Shown here one piece after another: positions 20,724 through 33,604 of a stretch of DNA of 64,000 nt. The notes below the pieces were generated by a model, which ran no database searches, was not told the DNA's origin, and saw only the letters and a program-made list of their open reading frames with translations. The first letter of the stretch is position 1. Each line of letters begins with the position of its first letter. The stretch covers positions 2,418,001 to 2,482,000 of the forward strand of contig BSYQ01000005.1 in the NCBI GenBank assembly GCA_030272585.1, given 5' to 3'. Source of the DNA: Bryopsis sp. KO-2023 (lineage: Eukaryota; Chlorophyta; Ulvophyceae; Bryopsidales; Bryopsidaceae). The translations under genes and the position numbers were made by a program.

Positions 20724-23700
20724 CTTGTGACAAGATCACAAACGAGCCTGGCAGGCTGCAGAGGCAGCAGTGTGCGCGGCAGTCGCGCAGTAAGAAGGCG
20801 CAGAGGCGCAAGACACTAGCAGGCACACAGCACAGTGCAAAGCAGAGGTTTGCAAGGCAGACAAACGCCAGTGCTTTGCAGATTTGCAGTTATCTATTGG
20901 AGTGTTCGAGTGTGCTGTGTGAAGGAAAGTCGCTGAATCAGCGACAGGAGTAGAATGGGCGCAGTGTGTGTAAGAACACTGCGGCAGACAGATTTCGCAG
21001 AAGTGATGTGTAGAGCGCAGGGCAATACATTGGAGTATGTAGAAGCGCAGCTTACACACAGGCGCGCAGCATTGTCAAGCGCAGCACGACTATGCAGCGT
21101 CGCAGGAGACGTTGGGTGGCGCAGCATCTGGAGGATTGCGTCGCAGGTGTAGAACTGCGCAGCAGATCCAGGAATGCGCAGCAGATCCAGGATTGCGCCG
21201 CAGATGCAGAGTTGTACCGCAGATGTGGAATTACGCTGTTGATACAAGGTTGCGCAGCGAATATGGAAATGTACCGCGTGCAGGATTGCGTCGCAGACAG
21301 AAAGTGCGCAGGTTTGCTGGAAATGGCGCAGCGAATGTTGGCACTGCGTAAGTGGATGATGTGACGCGCAGCAGCCACCGGAAAGCGCAGCACATGCGAA
21401 ATTGCACTGCAGACGACAGAGTTACGCTGCGTGCAGTGGATTGCAATGTTGATGGGACTTCTACACGCAGATGCAGAATGATGCAGGGACTGCGCAGTGT
21501 TTATGGAACTGTGCAGCTCTTGATGGAAGTTCGCAGACGATGTTGGGACTGCGTGTCGATTGAAGGAACAGCTGATGCAGGGATCGCGCAGCTGATGCAG
21601 GGATCGCGCAGCTGATGCAGGGATCGCGCAGCTGACGCAGGAACGCGCAGCTCTGTGCAAGGTCAGCACAAGGTGCAGGATCTGATGGACTTGCACAGAA
21701 CGTGGCAGGATGTGTGCAAGAGTGAGAATTGCGCAGCACACATTAAGTTGCTGCGACCAGGAAGAGTTGCAGTGTACGCAGTGAGTGCGACTGGTGCAGG
21801 CATCGCTTAACTGACTCAGGTTGAGCGCAGGTTGAGCGTAAGTTGAGCGCAGACGCGAGATGCAAGAGTGTTACGTGCTTGCAGGGTTACATTTGAGTGA
21901 TCTGATCATTTCGTTGGTTGATAGAAGTGACTTTAGAAGTAGTGAGCTGCAGATTGATTGCAGGATCAGGTGATCTATGATCTTCTGATTGCAGTACACA
22001 TTCTGGAAAAGATGTTTGATCACTTTATAAAGGATTTCAGAGTTGCAGTCAAATTTTCAGGCTGAAGTGAGGGAGATGTTCTGAAAGGCTTTGATTGATT
22101 ACAAGTCAGTGGTGAAAATTCTGGAAAGAGTCTTTGAGACCAGGCAGATTTTTCAGGAAGTTTTGATATATTCTTTCAAAAGTCTGGTGTTGATATTTGA
22201 CAGCTTTATCGATCAGAAGTTAGGATTTTTCTGATCAGGAGTTCCTCCTTGTTTGCTTGGATTTGTGCATTTGTTAGTGGAGATTTATCCTTGGCTCAGT
22301 GGATTTGGGCAGTAGTGGTGACTTATCATTTCAGAGTGTTGAAGGTTGCAGTGGAAAAATTCTTGGCTTTAGTGGCAGGTCAGAACATGTGTCACATCAG
22401 CTTTGATGTGATTGTGCATACATATTTTGGATGTTTGTACATCAGGAACACTTGCTACATTTGTGTTGATTGTGGGAACATTTTCAGGTGTTTCATTGAA
22501 TGCACAATAGCTTGAGGGAATTTTTCAGAGTCGTTTCTGAACTTGAACTGAAGGTCAGAACTTACTTTAGAGTTGCTTGCAGAAAGCTAAGGCACTTTCA
22601 GTTCTACTCTATTGGTCAGTTGAGGTCAGAGATAGGACTTTACGGTTACGGTCACCGTAACCGGACCGTAACCACCGTAACCGGACCGTAACCGGAGTAC
22701 AATTTTCGTCAGAAAATCGTACTTTTACGGCCGTAACCGTAGCACCGTACCACTCCGTACCGCTCCGTACCGGACCGTAACGACCGTAACGGCCGTAACA
22801 ACCGTAAACCGTAGAAAGTGACCCCCGCAGGGTCCCGCGATTCCAAAGGAACCCAGGGGGATTCGAACCCGCGACCCTACTGACTGCAGCCTAACGCTTT
22901 ACCACTGAACCACGCTACTTCACGGTGATTTAGGGCCTACCGTAGTTATACCGTACCTGTTCCGTACCGTAAAAACAACATATTACTCCGGTTACGGTAC
23001 GGAGTTACGGCCGTAGTACGGTGACCGTAACCCGACCGTAACCGGACCGGACCGGAGTCGGACCAAAAATTTGGCCCAAGTCCTATCTCTGGTTGAGGTA
23101 TAGTGTTTGTGTTTCTGTTGAAGGGTTGTCTTGTCTTTTTCTTGATGGACCCTATGGTATATTGCTCTGATTTCTGAATAGACCAGTGGCAGGTTATTCT
23201 CAGAAGAATGTCAATGACATGAAGTTTTCGTTCTATAATAGACTAGTGGCAGATTATTTTCTGTTGTTTGGTGGGACAAATGACAGAGTATCAGTCTTTT
23301 TATAGATCAGTGGCAGATCATTTTCTGTTGTTGGCAGGGCAGATATTAGGTGTGTTGGCAAGGTATTTTTCTGTGGCAGCCTTGCTTGGCAGGTCAGAAA
23401 AAGATGCAGATTTTTGAAGGGACCAATAGGTCCATGGAACTCTTCGTTAGTAGGCTGAGTGATAGTGGTGAATTGAAGAAATGTTTGGTATAGCAGTAGC
23501 TGGTCTTTTCTTCTATTATGGGTGTTCTGAGATAGGACATTTGTTATTTTCCGCTAGCAGAAAGTTTTCAGTCAGATACTTTGATATGAGGGCAGATTAT
23601 TTTATTAAAGGATGCCCCTTATTGAGCAGAAAACAGTTGCTAGTGATTAGAGAATTTTCTGGAAGGGAACAATACTCAATTGTGGTAGTATTGTTAGAGA

Positions 23701-26700
23701 CTGAATTTTCAAAGATAGTCTAGGGAATTCTGGAAATTAAGCTGTTTGAAAATACTGATTGTCTTTCAAAGAGAAAAGAAATCAGATGGGGAGGTTGAAG
23801 TGTCAAAGCAGTCACATCCTACCCATTGATTAAGAGGGTATTTTCTTTGGTTGATGGCAGCATTTTCTCGGTACTAGGTTTTTATTTCAACAAGACTTTG
23901 GTGGTAGCAGAGTTGGTTGAAGAAGCTTGGTCTTAGAGAAAAGAAATTTCTGGTTACACTCTTGGTTATTTGTCTTTGAGGTGTTGGAAAATAGGTTTTC
24001 AGGTTATATCTCATTCTGGAAGTTTATTCAGGTTTCCAGAAAATTTCAGGACAGTTATTGAATTAGCAGTGGTACTCTGGAGGCATAGAAAAAGTGCAGC
24101 AGACTATAGGGCAGATGGCTGAACAAAAGAGAAGTTTTCTTTGCTTGTTTGGTATAGTTCTGTTCTTCCTTTTTCATTTGGATGAAGAGTGGTTGCTGAT
24201 TTTCAAAGGGAGTATATTTCTGACAGTTAATTTGGTAGAGTTTCTATCCTGTTGGAAGCAGAAAGTATATTAGTGATATGCTGGAGTCACCTGAAGTTTT
24301 CAGGCATTCTTTACACAAAGAAACTGTGGCAGATTTTTGTGTTTGGACTGCCATAATATACTTAGTGGTTTGTTGTGACAAAGGAAAGAGGTGCACTCAG
24401 TAATTTGCTGATTTGTTAACGTAAAAACAGGAGGAAAAAGAAGGAAAGTGAAATGTGGCAGATTTTATATCCTTGTGCAACCACATTATAGTTAGGTGCT
24501 TTTTACGAGAAGAGTACAAGTTGAAAAGAGAAAACAAAGGAAAGAGTTTAAGGTGATAGCACCAGGTGGTGCTTATGGGTTGTGAAGTGAGAAAAGGAGA
24601 GCAAGACTTGCAGATATCTCTTGCAGATGAAAAGCCATGTGTAGCTACATCTGAGGAGATGGTGCATGAGTGGAGTGCCATGGGAAGCATACACTCATGT
24701 AGGACAACTGAGCGGGGAAGCTAAGATCAGCATCCCTCAAGAGAGTTGCTCAGCCCCAAGTTTTCGCGGGGATGGAAGTCCAGGGAGGACTTGCAGGAGT
24801 GACAAAAGAGGCGAAGGTGGACAGAAGTGGAGTGTGAGAAGGCCGGCGTAGCCACTCACACAGGGTGTTACCTCAGGGGAGGGTAGCCTATGGGCGCGGA
24901 GTCCATTCCGTAGTTGGAGTGCCGGTGCAGCCGCAACACGGAGAAGTAAGTCTGGAGGATGGAATTTCTGCAGGTGGTGGTCCGGGCAAGGACACTGGTG
25001 CAGGGAATTCTGGAGACCTTGAGGAGAAGGTGAACAGTGTTACAGGTGGTGTACCGAGCGACGGGTGAGCGGAGACCTGTGGGCTGTTCAGTTAAAGTTC
25101 TGAGGTGCAGTGCGGGGAGTACTGACTTGCAGAATTTTTGGAGGAGGATTCTGAGCTTGAGGGGGTTGTTGGGCCGAGTGTAGCCACGACTGCTCAGCTC
25201 TCGGAGGCAGGGGGTGTGTGGTCATGTGGGGCCACACCTGACCTGCATGATGTGTTCTGCAGGCACATCAGATTTGTTTTTGTGAGCGAGGAGTTATGGG
25301 CTGGGTAGACCTAATGAAGTCTACTTTCAAGGACATAGTCCAAACTTCGTTCTATGGAAGATGTAGAATTGGAATATCTACATCTTGCCTATAACTAGAA
25401 GCTAGCTGGGGTTCTGAAATTGGCTAGAGCAATTTTCAGTGGATGCAGTACCATGTGAACTGCATCTGATATCACCTTTTCAGATTGATGAAGGAATGTA
25501 GTTGAGTCGAAGGAAAATACAATGATCTTTTCTAGGAGTTGCAGAGTGTGAAGAGACCTCAGCTCTAGAGGAAAGAGGATCAGAGTATTGGTTTAGAGAA
25601 AAATATCTGATGCATTGTGAGATTTATCTTCGTGGTGTTAGTATTTGTCGCCACTTGAGTATGGCTAATTAAAATGTGCAGATACAGAAACCTACAGAAG
25701 AGTTTTCATTTCAGTTTTGTTGATGGAAATTAGTTTGGCAAATCAGTGGCAGAATTACAACATTTGAAAGGCTTGAAAATGAGAGATTTGGGCTCTATTT
25801 CAGACTGCAGATGGAGTTGCAGTTTTTGCTTGAAAGGAGGACTCTGATTTCTATTTTACAGGTCCATAGACTGGTTGTTGAGCTGAAAATTTTCTGAGGG
25901 AAATTCAGGGTTCCCTGTGAAAGATATGGTTGTGTCAAACTGCATCAGAGATAGCAATTTTCAGTGACAGAAGTTGGTATTGTTGCAGTCACTTTTGGAC
26001 TTAATTGGCTGTGACTGAAATCTGGAAAATGCTTTATTTTGATTCGATACATTAGATCTGGTTTGAGTTGCAGATTTTCAGGAGATCAAGAAAGAAAATC
26101 AGGGGTGAAGTCTATATTTCTGATTTCTTTGAGAAGTCTAAATATACATGGACCAGCGGTAGTTCAAATATTATTGTGAGAAATATAAAGCTCAGAAGGA
26201 AAAGCAAAAGGATTTTCAATTTCTGAAGATCTATCTCTGATTTTGTGTTTGAGTCAGTGGAAATCAGCAGAGTTAGAGAAAAGAAAAGAAAGGTTTTCTC
26301 GGACTTTCATTCAGGATTCAGATTTTCAGGTGGATTTCTTCTTGAGTTTGTTTGCAGTGGTTAGACATGAAGTAGCATGAGTTGGCAACTCTTTTATTTC
26401 ATGACGATGTACTAGTAAACACAATGGGCTAGTGTTTGAACTTGATGCATGGATAGCATGGTGTCAAAGATCAGGAGCTGAAGGTTATGACATTCGATGG
26501 TCAGGTTCAGCTTTACATACAAAGAAACAAAAGGGACAGTGAAAATTTTTGCAGGAGATCTGGACATTTGTTATGGGCAGTTGGTACATTGCAGGTGCAG
26601 AACCTGTTAGCTGCAGGAACACTTTGCAGGGCTGCAAAATTTTCTGTGTTTTCTTTCTTTTCTATTTCTTTTCTAGTCAATGAATCAGAAATAGCTTTGA

Positions 26701-28668
26701 TCTTTGGTGACGTAGTTGGTGTATATTTGTGTGAGAACAAAACAAATCAGAAAGGTTGAGAACTGAACGTTTGGTTACAATCTGGGGCAGCAGATTATTC
26801 TGACTTTGGCAGAGCAAATTCAGGCCTTCAGTTTTTCAGGCTTGTTTTCTGAAGTAGTTTGTTCAGTTGTTTGGGGTTATTTTGGCTGCTCCGAACAGCT
26901 CAACTTTCTGTAGCTGGTACAGTGATATGGTTTTGCATGGTTGCATGGTTGCTTGAGGACAAGCTCCATTTCAGATGGGGAGGGGGCCTCGGTTCAACCG
27001 ATGCGTTTCATTTTTGTTTTTCCAAAATTGCATTTGTTTCAGTAGGTGTTGCAAAGAGACACACACCTTCATTAAGGTTTCTGAGAAAAGGAAGAGGTTG
27101 TTAGTAATACTCTTTCAGAGCTGATGGGAATTCATGGATAGTGTTTGCAATATCTTGGTGGTCAGTAAATATGTGTTTTCAGTTCTACAGTTCTTGCAGA
27201 GTGGATTAAGGAACTAGGCATAGTTCACTACTTTAGGACGATGCAGAAGTGAACATTTGCAGTCTTGGCAAGGGTGTTTCTGGTGGACTGAAATATTCTG
27301 GTTCACGACACATATTTTGTTGTGGATTTAGTTGGTTTGGAATTTACAGAAGTTTGCATGACCATTGATTGAATCAGTTAGATCGGTGCTTACTTGAGGT
27401 TTACTGAATTTCAGAGGGTACATTGGTATGGATTCTTTCAGCACTCAGTTGTTGGATATTTATCAAAGAAAAAGGAAATATCACTGAGTGAAGTCTTGCT
27501 GGTTGAAAGAAAGGGTTGATTTCATTAAGTCAGGATAGGCCAAGTGGAATTTCTGGGTTTTCATATACTCTGGTTTGTATAGATTCATATATGGGAAAAC
27601 CGGAGAAGGCATAGAAGAACTCGGGAACAATTAATGCAATCAATCTTTAGGTACTCTGAACATTCTTGACTCAGGAGAGAGGAAGCAGGAACAGAAGGGA
27701 GCATGCTTCAGGGAAAAATTGAGGAGCAAGCTCACTTCTTCATTGAAGAACATCTGGAGACTTGTTGTTGCAAGATCCTATCGCTCGCTTTTCATTGCTA
27801 TGCGGAAGGCTAACTTGGTGGAGACATGTGGCAGCTCACTATGCAGCAAGGAGCTTCAACTCTGAGGAGCTGCTGGAGTGACTGGTGATCTCTTGGTTTT
27901 CAAAAGGTTGGAAACTTCTTTTGGGAGACAGAACTTCAGTCATTCAACCTTCTTCTTTACTCCAAGACAGTTTGCATATTGTGAAAGTGGCATTTTGCTG
28001 AGTTGCAAATTTTGGCAGCAACAGTTTGTAGAGTTCTGGATTGTGGTAGTACCAGTTTGCAGGGTTGCAGACTGTGGCAATAGTTGCAGAGATAATTTGC
28101 AGACAGTGGTGGCAGTTTGCAGGTTTTCAATATGCAATTGTTGAGTTGGAAATTATGGGACACTATGAAGTTTCAGAAGTTTTGGTAGTTGCAAAATATT
28201 TGGTGTCTTTCTTTTATCATTGAAAAACGATATTTGAGCAGAAAGGTGAATTGCTGAGACTCTAAAAGCTGCAACAGATTTTTGCTATTTTTCTGTTGGC
28301 TTCTCAAATAGTCAATATTAAAATCTATGGAGTTTATAGGCTGCAGAAAGGAATTGAATTTTGTTCAGTAGCACATTACAATTCCGAAAGGGAAGTTCTT
28401 CGGTTTTCTTATTTGTGTTATTGGGATTTTTCTGAGTAGTTTTCTAGGCAATTCAGAGGTATGCTCCAGAATGTTGAGAAAGAAGCATATATTTTTCGAA
28501 AGGATATTTTTAGTTGGTCAGTCCTTCCAAAAGGTGTTTGGTAGTTGGCAAGATGGGATAGCAACTTTTCAAACTGAACTTTGAGGCAGAAGTTCCTTTG
28601 GGTATTTGAAATCCAAGGGACAAGGTTGTTATAAGTCTCTTAGGGCAGTAAGGGACTACTGCCAACTA
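20724..28668 (+). other. Non-coding interior of element C
   Basis: From about 20760 to 21870 the sequence is dense in GCGCAG-type motifs (GATGCAGGGATCGCGCAGCT occurs in three tandem units near 21575-21635). From there to 28668 it is G/T-rich on the plus strand, with recurring CAGATTTTC, GGCAGATTATTTTCTG-like and TGGCAG motifs and stops in all frames. It probably serves as packaged but untranslated RNA; that is inference from the class. Confidence 0.7.
22627..23091 (-). mobile_element. GTTACGG-rich hAT-like element with tRNA-like module, copy 2
   Basis: A 465-bp inverted copy of the element at 6619-7083, with 8-bp duplication GTTGAGGT (22619-22626 and 23092-23099). Very few differences from copy 1 (one in the tRNA-like module, GTTAGT against GTCAGT). 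The tRNA-like module lies on the minus strand at about 22845-22920. It is the innermost level of the nest. Confidence 0.92.
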
Positions 28669-28680
28669 GATGGGGAGGAA

Positions 28681-29320
28681 TGTAAGGATTCGGCAGAATC
28701 AAAGGAGATTCAGGCAGACCTGCAGGCTTGCAGACTGGCAGTGATTGGGCTGACAGGTTAGAGCTGCAGGTTGACTGCTATGATTCTGCAGAAGCAGGAA
28801 TGGTTCAGGTCCTTCAGACCTGCAGACTAAAGGACTGGTAGTCAGCAGATTGGCAGACTGACGAAGTGGCAGAGTAGTCGGGCTGACAGGGTTGCTGATG
28901 GCAGACAGGTGCTGGCAGCGTTGCAGAACGTGGGCTGCAGAGCTGGCAGGCACAAGGTTCTAGAAGGTCTTAGGTGGCAGACTCAGGACCGCAGTACCGT
29001 GCAAGGTGTCTGAGGCTGCATGTCATGAAAGGGGACTGAAAGGAACTTATTAGTTTGATGGTCTGCAACACTGATGCAGACTGATGTTATGGCTTAGGAT
29101 CAGTTTGGATCAGGGTTGGAAGAAACGGTATAAGTTGTTGGGGTTTGGACATTCTTGTAACCTTAGTTTGGAACCTGATCTCGCCCTTGAACCTTGCTAG
29201 GTTCAAGTGTCTCTCCCATGGTCGTTCAATAGAACGGCAGTTCAGACTGGCAGACCGGCAGGGTCGCAGTCTTCAGTGTATTGAAGCAGAAAAAGCGATC
29301 TGCAGGGCAGATTCGTTACA
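28681..29320 (+). repeat. 3' LTR of element C
   Basis: Copy of the 5' LTR, offset by 8613 bp, directly after the purine tract. No difference from the 5' LTR was noticed, implying recent insertion. Confidence 0.93.
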
Positions 29321-31399
29321 GGCAGCTTGTGGTGGTGCTTGGGCTGGTGGTGTAGGGTTCTGCTGCTGCTGACCCTGATTCTGGCCTTTCTTTTTCTTTC
29401 CACCACGCCAGACTCCTTTCTTCTTTTGATTGGCTTGCCCTCCTTGGCCTTGTGTTCCAACTCCAAGGGCTTCCAATCGTTCGGCGGCTATGATGGCAGC
29501 CTCGACATCTCGAGGTACCGTTGCAGCGACCAGCTTCTGAACTTCACTCTTGAGTCCATCAACGAAGAGCAAATACTGGTGATCCTCTTCGAGGTCTGGA
29601 ATTCTCAAGATCAAGCGCTGAAACTCTTTGACGAACTGTTTCACCGTTCCAGTCTGCTTGAGTTTGTGGAGGTCACGCCACGCTTCATCTCGATCACTAC
29701 TGAATTCGAAAGCTGTAGCTAAGCCATCCATGAAGTCCATCCAGCCACGGAAGGGTGGTCTTTCACCTCGGTGAATTTTCAATTCTTGCATCGTTAACCA
29801 ATCCGAGGCAGCCCCATAAAGGTTGGTGGCCATAATCGATTGCCACTGTGCTTCATGCACTCCGCAGGTTCTCAAGTACCGCGTCATGAGCACTTGCCAT
29901 TTACGGGCTTTTGGTTCTCCACTTCCGTTAAATGCGCGAGGCATTTGCAACTTGACGGTGCTAGGCAACCACTGTCCTTGCCTAGGAGGTCCTGGGCCTG
30001 CTGGTCCAGCGCCACCTCCACCTCCACCTCCACCAGGAGGTCCACCGGGAGGTCCACCGCCTCCACCATCTCCACCTCCACCACCACCTCCTCCGCCATC
30101 AGGCGCACCTGGAATGCGGGAAGGTGGGCGGTTTCGTCTGTCGCGGTAATCATCACCGCCATCATCATCTGGGTCGTCATCACCAGGGTCTCCAAAGTTT
30201 CCGCGCATGCGGGGAACTCGACTGGGTCCACCAGTAGACTCATATGAACCAAGTGCAGCAAAGGGATTATTTTCTACCCTTGCTCCCAATGCACTTAACC
30301 CAAGTCCCAATCTCCCAGTACGTGTGGGGATCTGCATGGGTTCTTTTCCTTTCTCTTCTCTGACCTGTGCCTTAGCACGCTCAAGGTCAATTTGATATAA
30401 CACTTCTGCTGAGGAGAGAACTCTTGGGTTAGTTCGTGTGGGTCTACGTGATCCATCGGCAGAGTCGGGTTCTGAGATGCGTATACCAGGCTGAGCTCTT
30501 GTACTTGGAGGTATCAACTGAGGGAATGTGAAATCAGCGCCTGGTGCGCTGTCCACTGCAGTGCATGGTGGTGCTTCTGCAGCAACAATTTCACCCTCCT
30601 CGGCCTGTACTGCTGGAGGAGCCGGTATTGTTGAGGTTCCTGCCCCAACCATTCCTACCGCGAAGCTTTGGTCTAGTGGCGGCCATGATGCAGCCAACTG
30701 CTTTACTGATTTCTTCGGCAGCGGCATCCCAAAGGCTGAGTCCTCAGGCTCAGGGGAAGTTGATTCTTCACGCTCTGGTGATACTGCACGAGCATCACTT
30801 CCACTTTGGGCACCCTGACTTCCGCCACTCACATCCTCCATGCTTTGTTCCAGGCCGGATAATCTTAAGGCAACCACATCAGCTGCATCTTGCTGCTGAT
30901 CCCAGGTTTTGGCTGCCTTTTTCTCCAAGGCAATCAAATCTTTTTGAATTGCTACTCTTGAGCTCTGCAAACGCTTCACCTCAGCACCTTGTTTATGCAA
31001 GGACTCCCGAAACAATTCTAGAGTCCGCTCGACTTTTTCGTTGGAATCTGCAACAGTTCCTAATAACCCTTCAATTCTCCGCCCTTGTACAAGGGATAAC
31101 TCGGAGAGTTGTTTTAACTGAAGTGCTGATGCTTCAGCCATGGTTTTTAGGTCAGCAAAACGAGAATCCGCTTGAATGTCTGCGGCATCCATTCTCATCG
31201 TTATTGCATCCACAGAAGCTCTGATCTCGGCTCTTTCCTTTCTATGATCGATATCTTGGCGTAATAGCCTCTGCTCATATCGACCATGTTGAGCCACCAC
31301 TGTATCCAGCTTCTCCTGTTGCGACAACACCGCATGCTGTGTGGCCTCGACCTGTTGCGCATGCTGATGCTGTGTTTCCAGCGTCTGCCCGATCACCTC

Positions 31400-31503
31400 T
31401 GATAGTAGTAACTCGGGTTTAGGGTTATTGTGTAGTACAATGGGATGTACGACAGGGTTTATAGGGCAGGGGGCCCTCCTGTAAAAATTCATCTTCCCAG
31501 TGA

Positions 31504-31542
<39 letters not shown>

Positions 31543-31574
31543 CTTGTGTCTCGGGGTCCTGGACCCCCTTATCA
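31400..31574 (-). repeat. Solo LTR related to element A, inside element B
   Basis: A 175-bp sequence beginning TGATAG and ending CTTATCA with 5-bp duplication ACCTC (31395-31399 and 31575-31579). It shares the GATGTACGACAGGGTTTA block and CT/TG simple repeats with the LTR at 13366-13521. A solo LTR is what remains after recombination between the two LTRs of a full element. The strand is nominal. Confidence 0.82.
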
Positions 31575-31727
31575 ACCTCTGATGCGCCAGCCAGCTGGTT
31601 CGACACAGAGGCCTCAGCATGAGCTAACCTCTGTCCCAGCGTCTGGTCAACTTGCTGCAGGTGACCCCTTAGCCCGTGGGCTAAATCGTCCACACGGTCA
31701 TGGACCGCATCCACATCCTCTCTTAAG

Positions 31728-32847
31728 CATACTATGGACGTGATCGGAAATGATCGGCCGTCCATTTTCGATGTCAAAAACAGGTCGTTTCACTGATCTG
31801 ACCTGACACGATCTCGTTCCACATGATTCTAAAAATGATCGGTTTTTTTTTTTTTTTTTTTTACCGATCATGATCGATGATCGTGATCGTGATCGGCCGA
31901 TTAAAACCTGATCGATGATCGTGATCGGCCGATCAAAGCCTGATCGTGATCGGGATCGGGCTTCCGATTATCGATCTGATCGGCAGCTCCGATCACGACC
32001 ACGATCACGATCAAGCGTCGCGACCTGTCGGCACGTGATCGGTCGATCAAGATCGGTGAAACGCCGATTGATCGGCCGTTGATCCGATCAGCTCCGACCA
32101 TGATCGGCCATGGATCCATTGATCGGAATTTAATTTAAGATTCCGATCATGATCGGTCCCATAATCAATTGATCGGTCAAATGATCGGTCTTACGAAAAT
32201 GCCCACAAGTCACCACCCGAAGGTGTTTCTGGAGGTGTAAGGATTCGAACCTAGGACCTCACTGACTGGAATCAAGCAAATCGACGCTTAGACCACTCTG
32301 AGCTACGGTAAGAGTGTGCTCCGTGTCATTATATACCTGATCAGTCAGTCCGACAAACTGAGGTATATAATAACACGGAGGACCTAGTGATCGTGGTTCA
32401 GGGTGGTCCAAGCGTTGATTTGCTTGATTCCAGTCAGTGAGGTCCTAGGTTCGAATCCTTACACCTCCAGAAACACCTTCGGGTGGTGACTTGTGGGCAT
32501 TTGTGATGGACCGATCAATTGATCATGGGACCGATCATGATCGGAATCAATTGATCATGATACCGATCTGATCGGCAGCTCCGATCCCGATCACGATCTC
32601 GATCAAGCGTCGCACCCTGTCGGCACCTGATCGGCAGTTTTTGATCGGCCGATCACGATCAGGCCGATCAAAAACTGCCGATCAGGTTGGGCGACCGATC
32701 AGATCGGTGATCGGCCGATCGTGATCGATGATCGGCCCTGCCAGACCTGATCGGCGACCGATCAGATCGGTGATCGGCCGATCACGATCATGATCGGTCT
32801 CCCGGTTGATCGGAGACCGATCTGATCGTGATCGGATCCATAGTATG
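31728..32847. mobile_element. GATCGG-rich hAT-like element, copy 6, inside element B
   Basis: A 1120-bp insertion with ends CATACTATGGA and TCCATAGTATG; 8-bp duplication CTCTTAAG at 31720-31727 and 32848-32855. Divergent tRNA-like pair with B boxes near 32241-32251 (minus) and 32449-32459 (plus). Closely related to copy 2 (5742-7301) minus the nested element there. Confidence 0.92.
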
Positions 32848-33185
32848 CTCTTAAGGCTTCCGCATCAGCTCCCATGTCTATGTCGACATCTGCTTGCTGG
32901 ACATTGTGGATGTTCTGGACGTTTGTTTGTTGGTACACAACATTGGGTGCGTCAGGCAATTCCTCATCGAACTCAGGTTCAATCCCTGGCTCTTCAACTT
33001 GAGGCTCGCGCACTGCCAATGCGTGTTCACGGTCAGCCATGGTCTCTCAGCCACTATTTGGGAGTACTCAACAACCACAGTTGGAGTTTCTCTCTACCAA
33101 ACAAACAAACACAAACGTTTGTTGCGCCACGTTCACAAGTTTCGATCTCAAGAACTTAAAGTTCTTGCCTCGCTCCGAAACCAAT

Positions 33186-33604
33186 TGATAGTGAAGCTTG
33201 TGGGTGACGCAATAGCGGTCGGCTGTGTTGGTTGGATTCGTGATAACTTGCTGGCTAACGCAAGTATACTTGTGGGGTTCGTTGCTTTAGACAACTCTCT
33301 AGCTAGCGCGGTTGTGAACGCTACTAGAGCACTTGGGTTGGGAAGTGATTGCGTCAGGCAAACACTTAACACACACACACACAAACACACACACAAGCGG
33401 GAACACACCAATCCCACGAATCCCGAGTCTTTACAAAGAATAAGAATGTCAAAACAACGAGTGGGCCTCTTAAGTACCCCTAAGTGTAGTACGCTGACGC
33501 ATGCCCCAAACTCTGAGTCTAATCTGTCTTACTCGCGAACCCACATGCGTCAGCCACCCTCGGCTCTATCCCAAACTACCTCGTATAGCGCTAAAAGACT
33601 AACA
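33186..33604 (-). repeat. 5' LTR of element B
   Basis: A 419-bp LTR; on the plus strand it runs from TGATAGTG to ACTAACA. It includes a CA-rich simple repeat. Its first 134 bases match 18396-18529 with one difference (TTGCTTTAGAC against TTGCTTCAGAC), identifying the remaining piece of the 3' LTR. Confidence 0.9.

Larger units (their letters stand above)
20068..29320 (+). mobile_element. Non-coding LTR retrotransposon (LARD-like), element C
   Basis: Two 640-bp LTRs (20068-20707 and 28681-29320) that I read as identical, with 5-bp duplication GGCAG (20063-20067 and 29321-29325). TGGTTTCGGAGCAGG (20709-20723) is the primer-binding-site candidate, and a purine tract GATGGGGAGGAA directly precedes the 3' LTR. 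The nearly 8-kb interior has no significant open frame, so it is a large non-autonomous element that would depend on another element's proteins. A tRNA-bearing hAT-like element is inserted at 22627-23091. It looks structurally whole and young. Confidence 0.92.
29326..33040 (-). pseudogene. gag region of element B (fossil)
   Basis: Minus-strand coding stretches with an acidic N-terminus, a long coiled-coil region (about 30850-31700), a Pro/Gly-rich linker with polyglycine (about 30000-30110) and a retrotransposon gag/capsid-like domain (about 29480-29900; landmarks LKQTGTVKQFVKEFQ and VDGLKSEV). The plan resembles gag of element A, so A and B are related. A GATCGG-rich element and a solo LTR lie inside. 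Confidence 0.78.
18396..33604 (-). mobile_element. Ty3/gypsy fossil, element B, heavily nested
   Basis: Minus-strand LTR element with 5-bp duplication GGAAG (18391-18395 and 33605-33609). The 5' LTR is whole at 33186-33604 (419 bp); of the 3' LTR only a piece is visible from 18396. A primer-binding-site candidate TGGTTTCGGAGCGAGG follows the 5' LTR. It has a gag region, a CCHC zinc knuckle and a protease; no reverse transcriptase or integrase is visible. Inserted in it are a GATCGG-rich element (31728-32847), a solo LTR (31400-31574), non-coding LTR element C (20068-29320) and a tRNA-bearing repeat (18529 on). Broken, with at least four insertions and a large loss; older than its inserts. Confidence 0.88.

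Noticed and set aside
20760-21860. Protein-coding genes in the GCGCAG-rich part of element C
   Set aside because: Short frames in several registers with Cys/Arg/Ser-rich repeats follow the DNA motif; nothing resembles a domain.
19182-33040. CRISPR-like array in the repeat block
   Set aside because: No regular repeat-spacer pattern; repeats are degenerate transposon motifs and LTRs in eukaryotic DNA.
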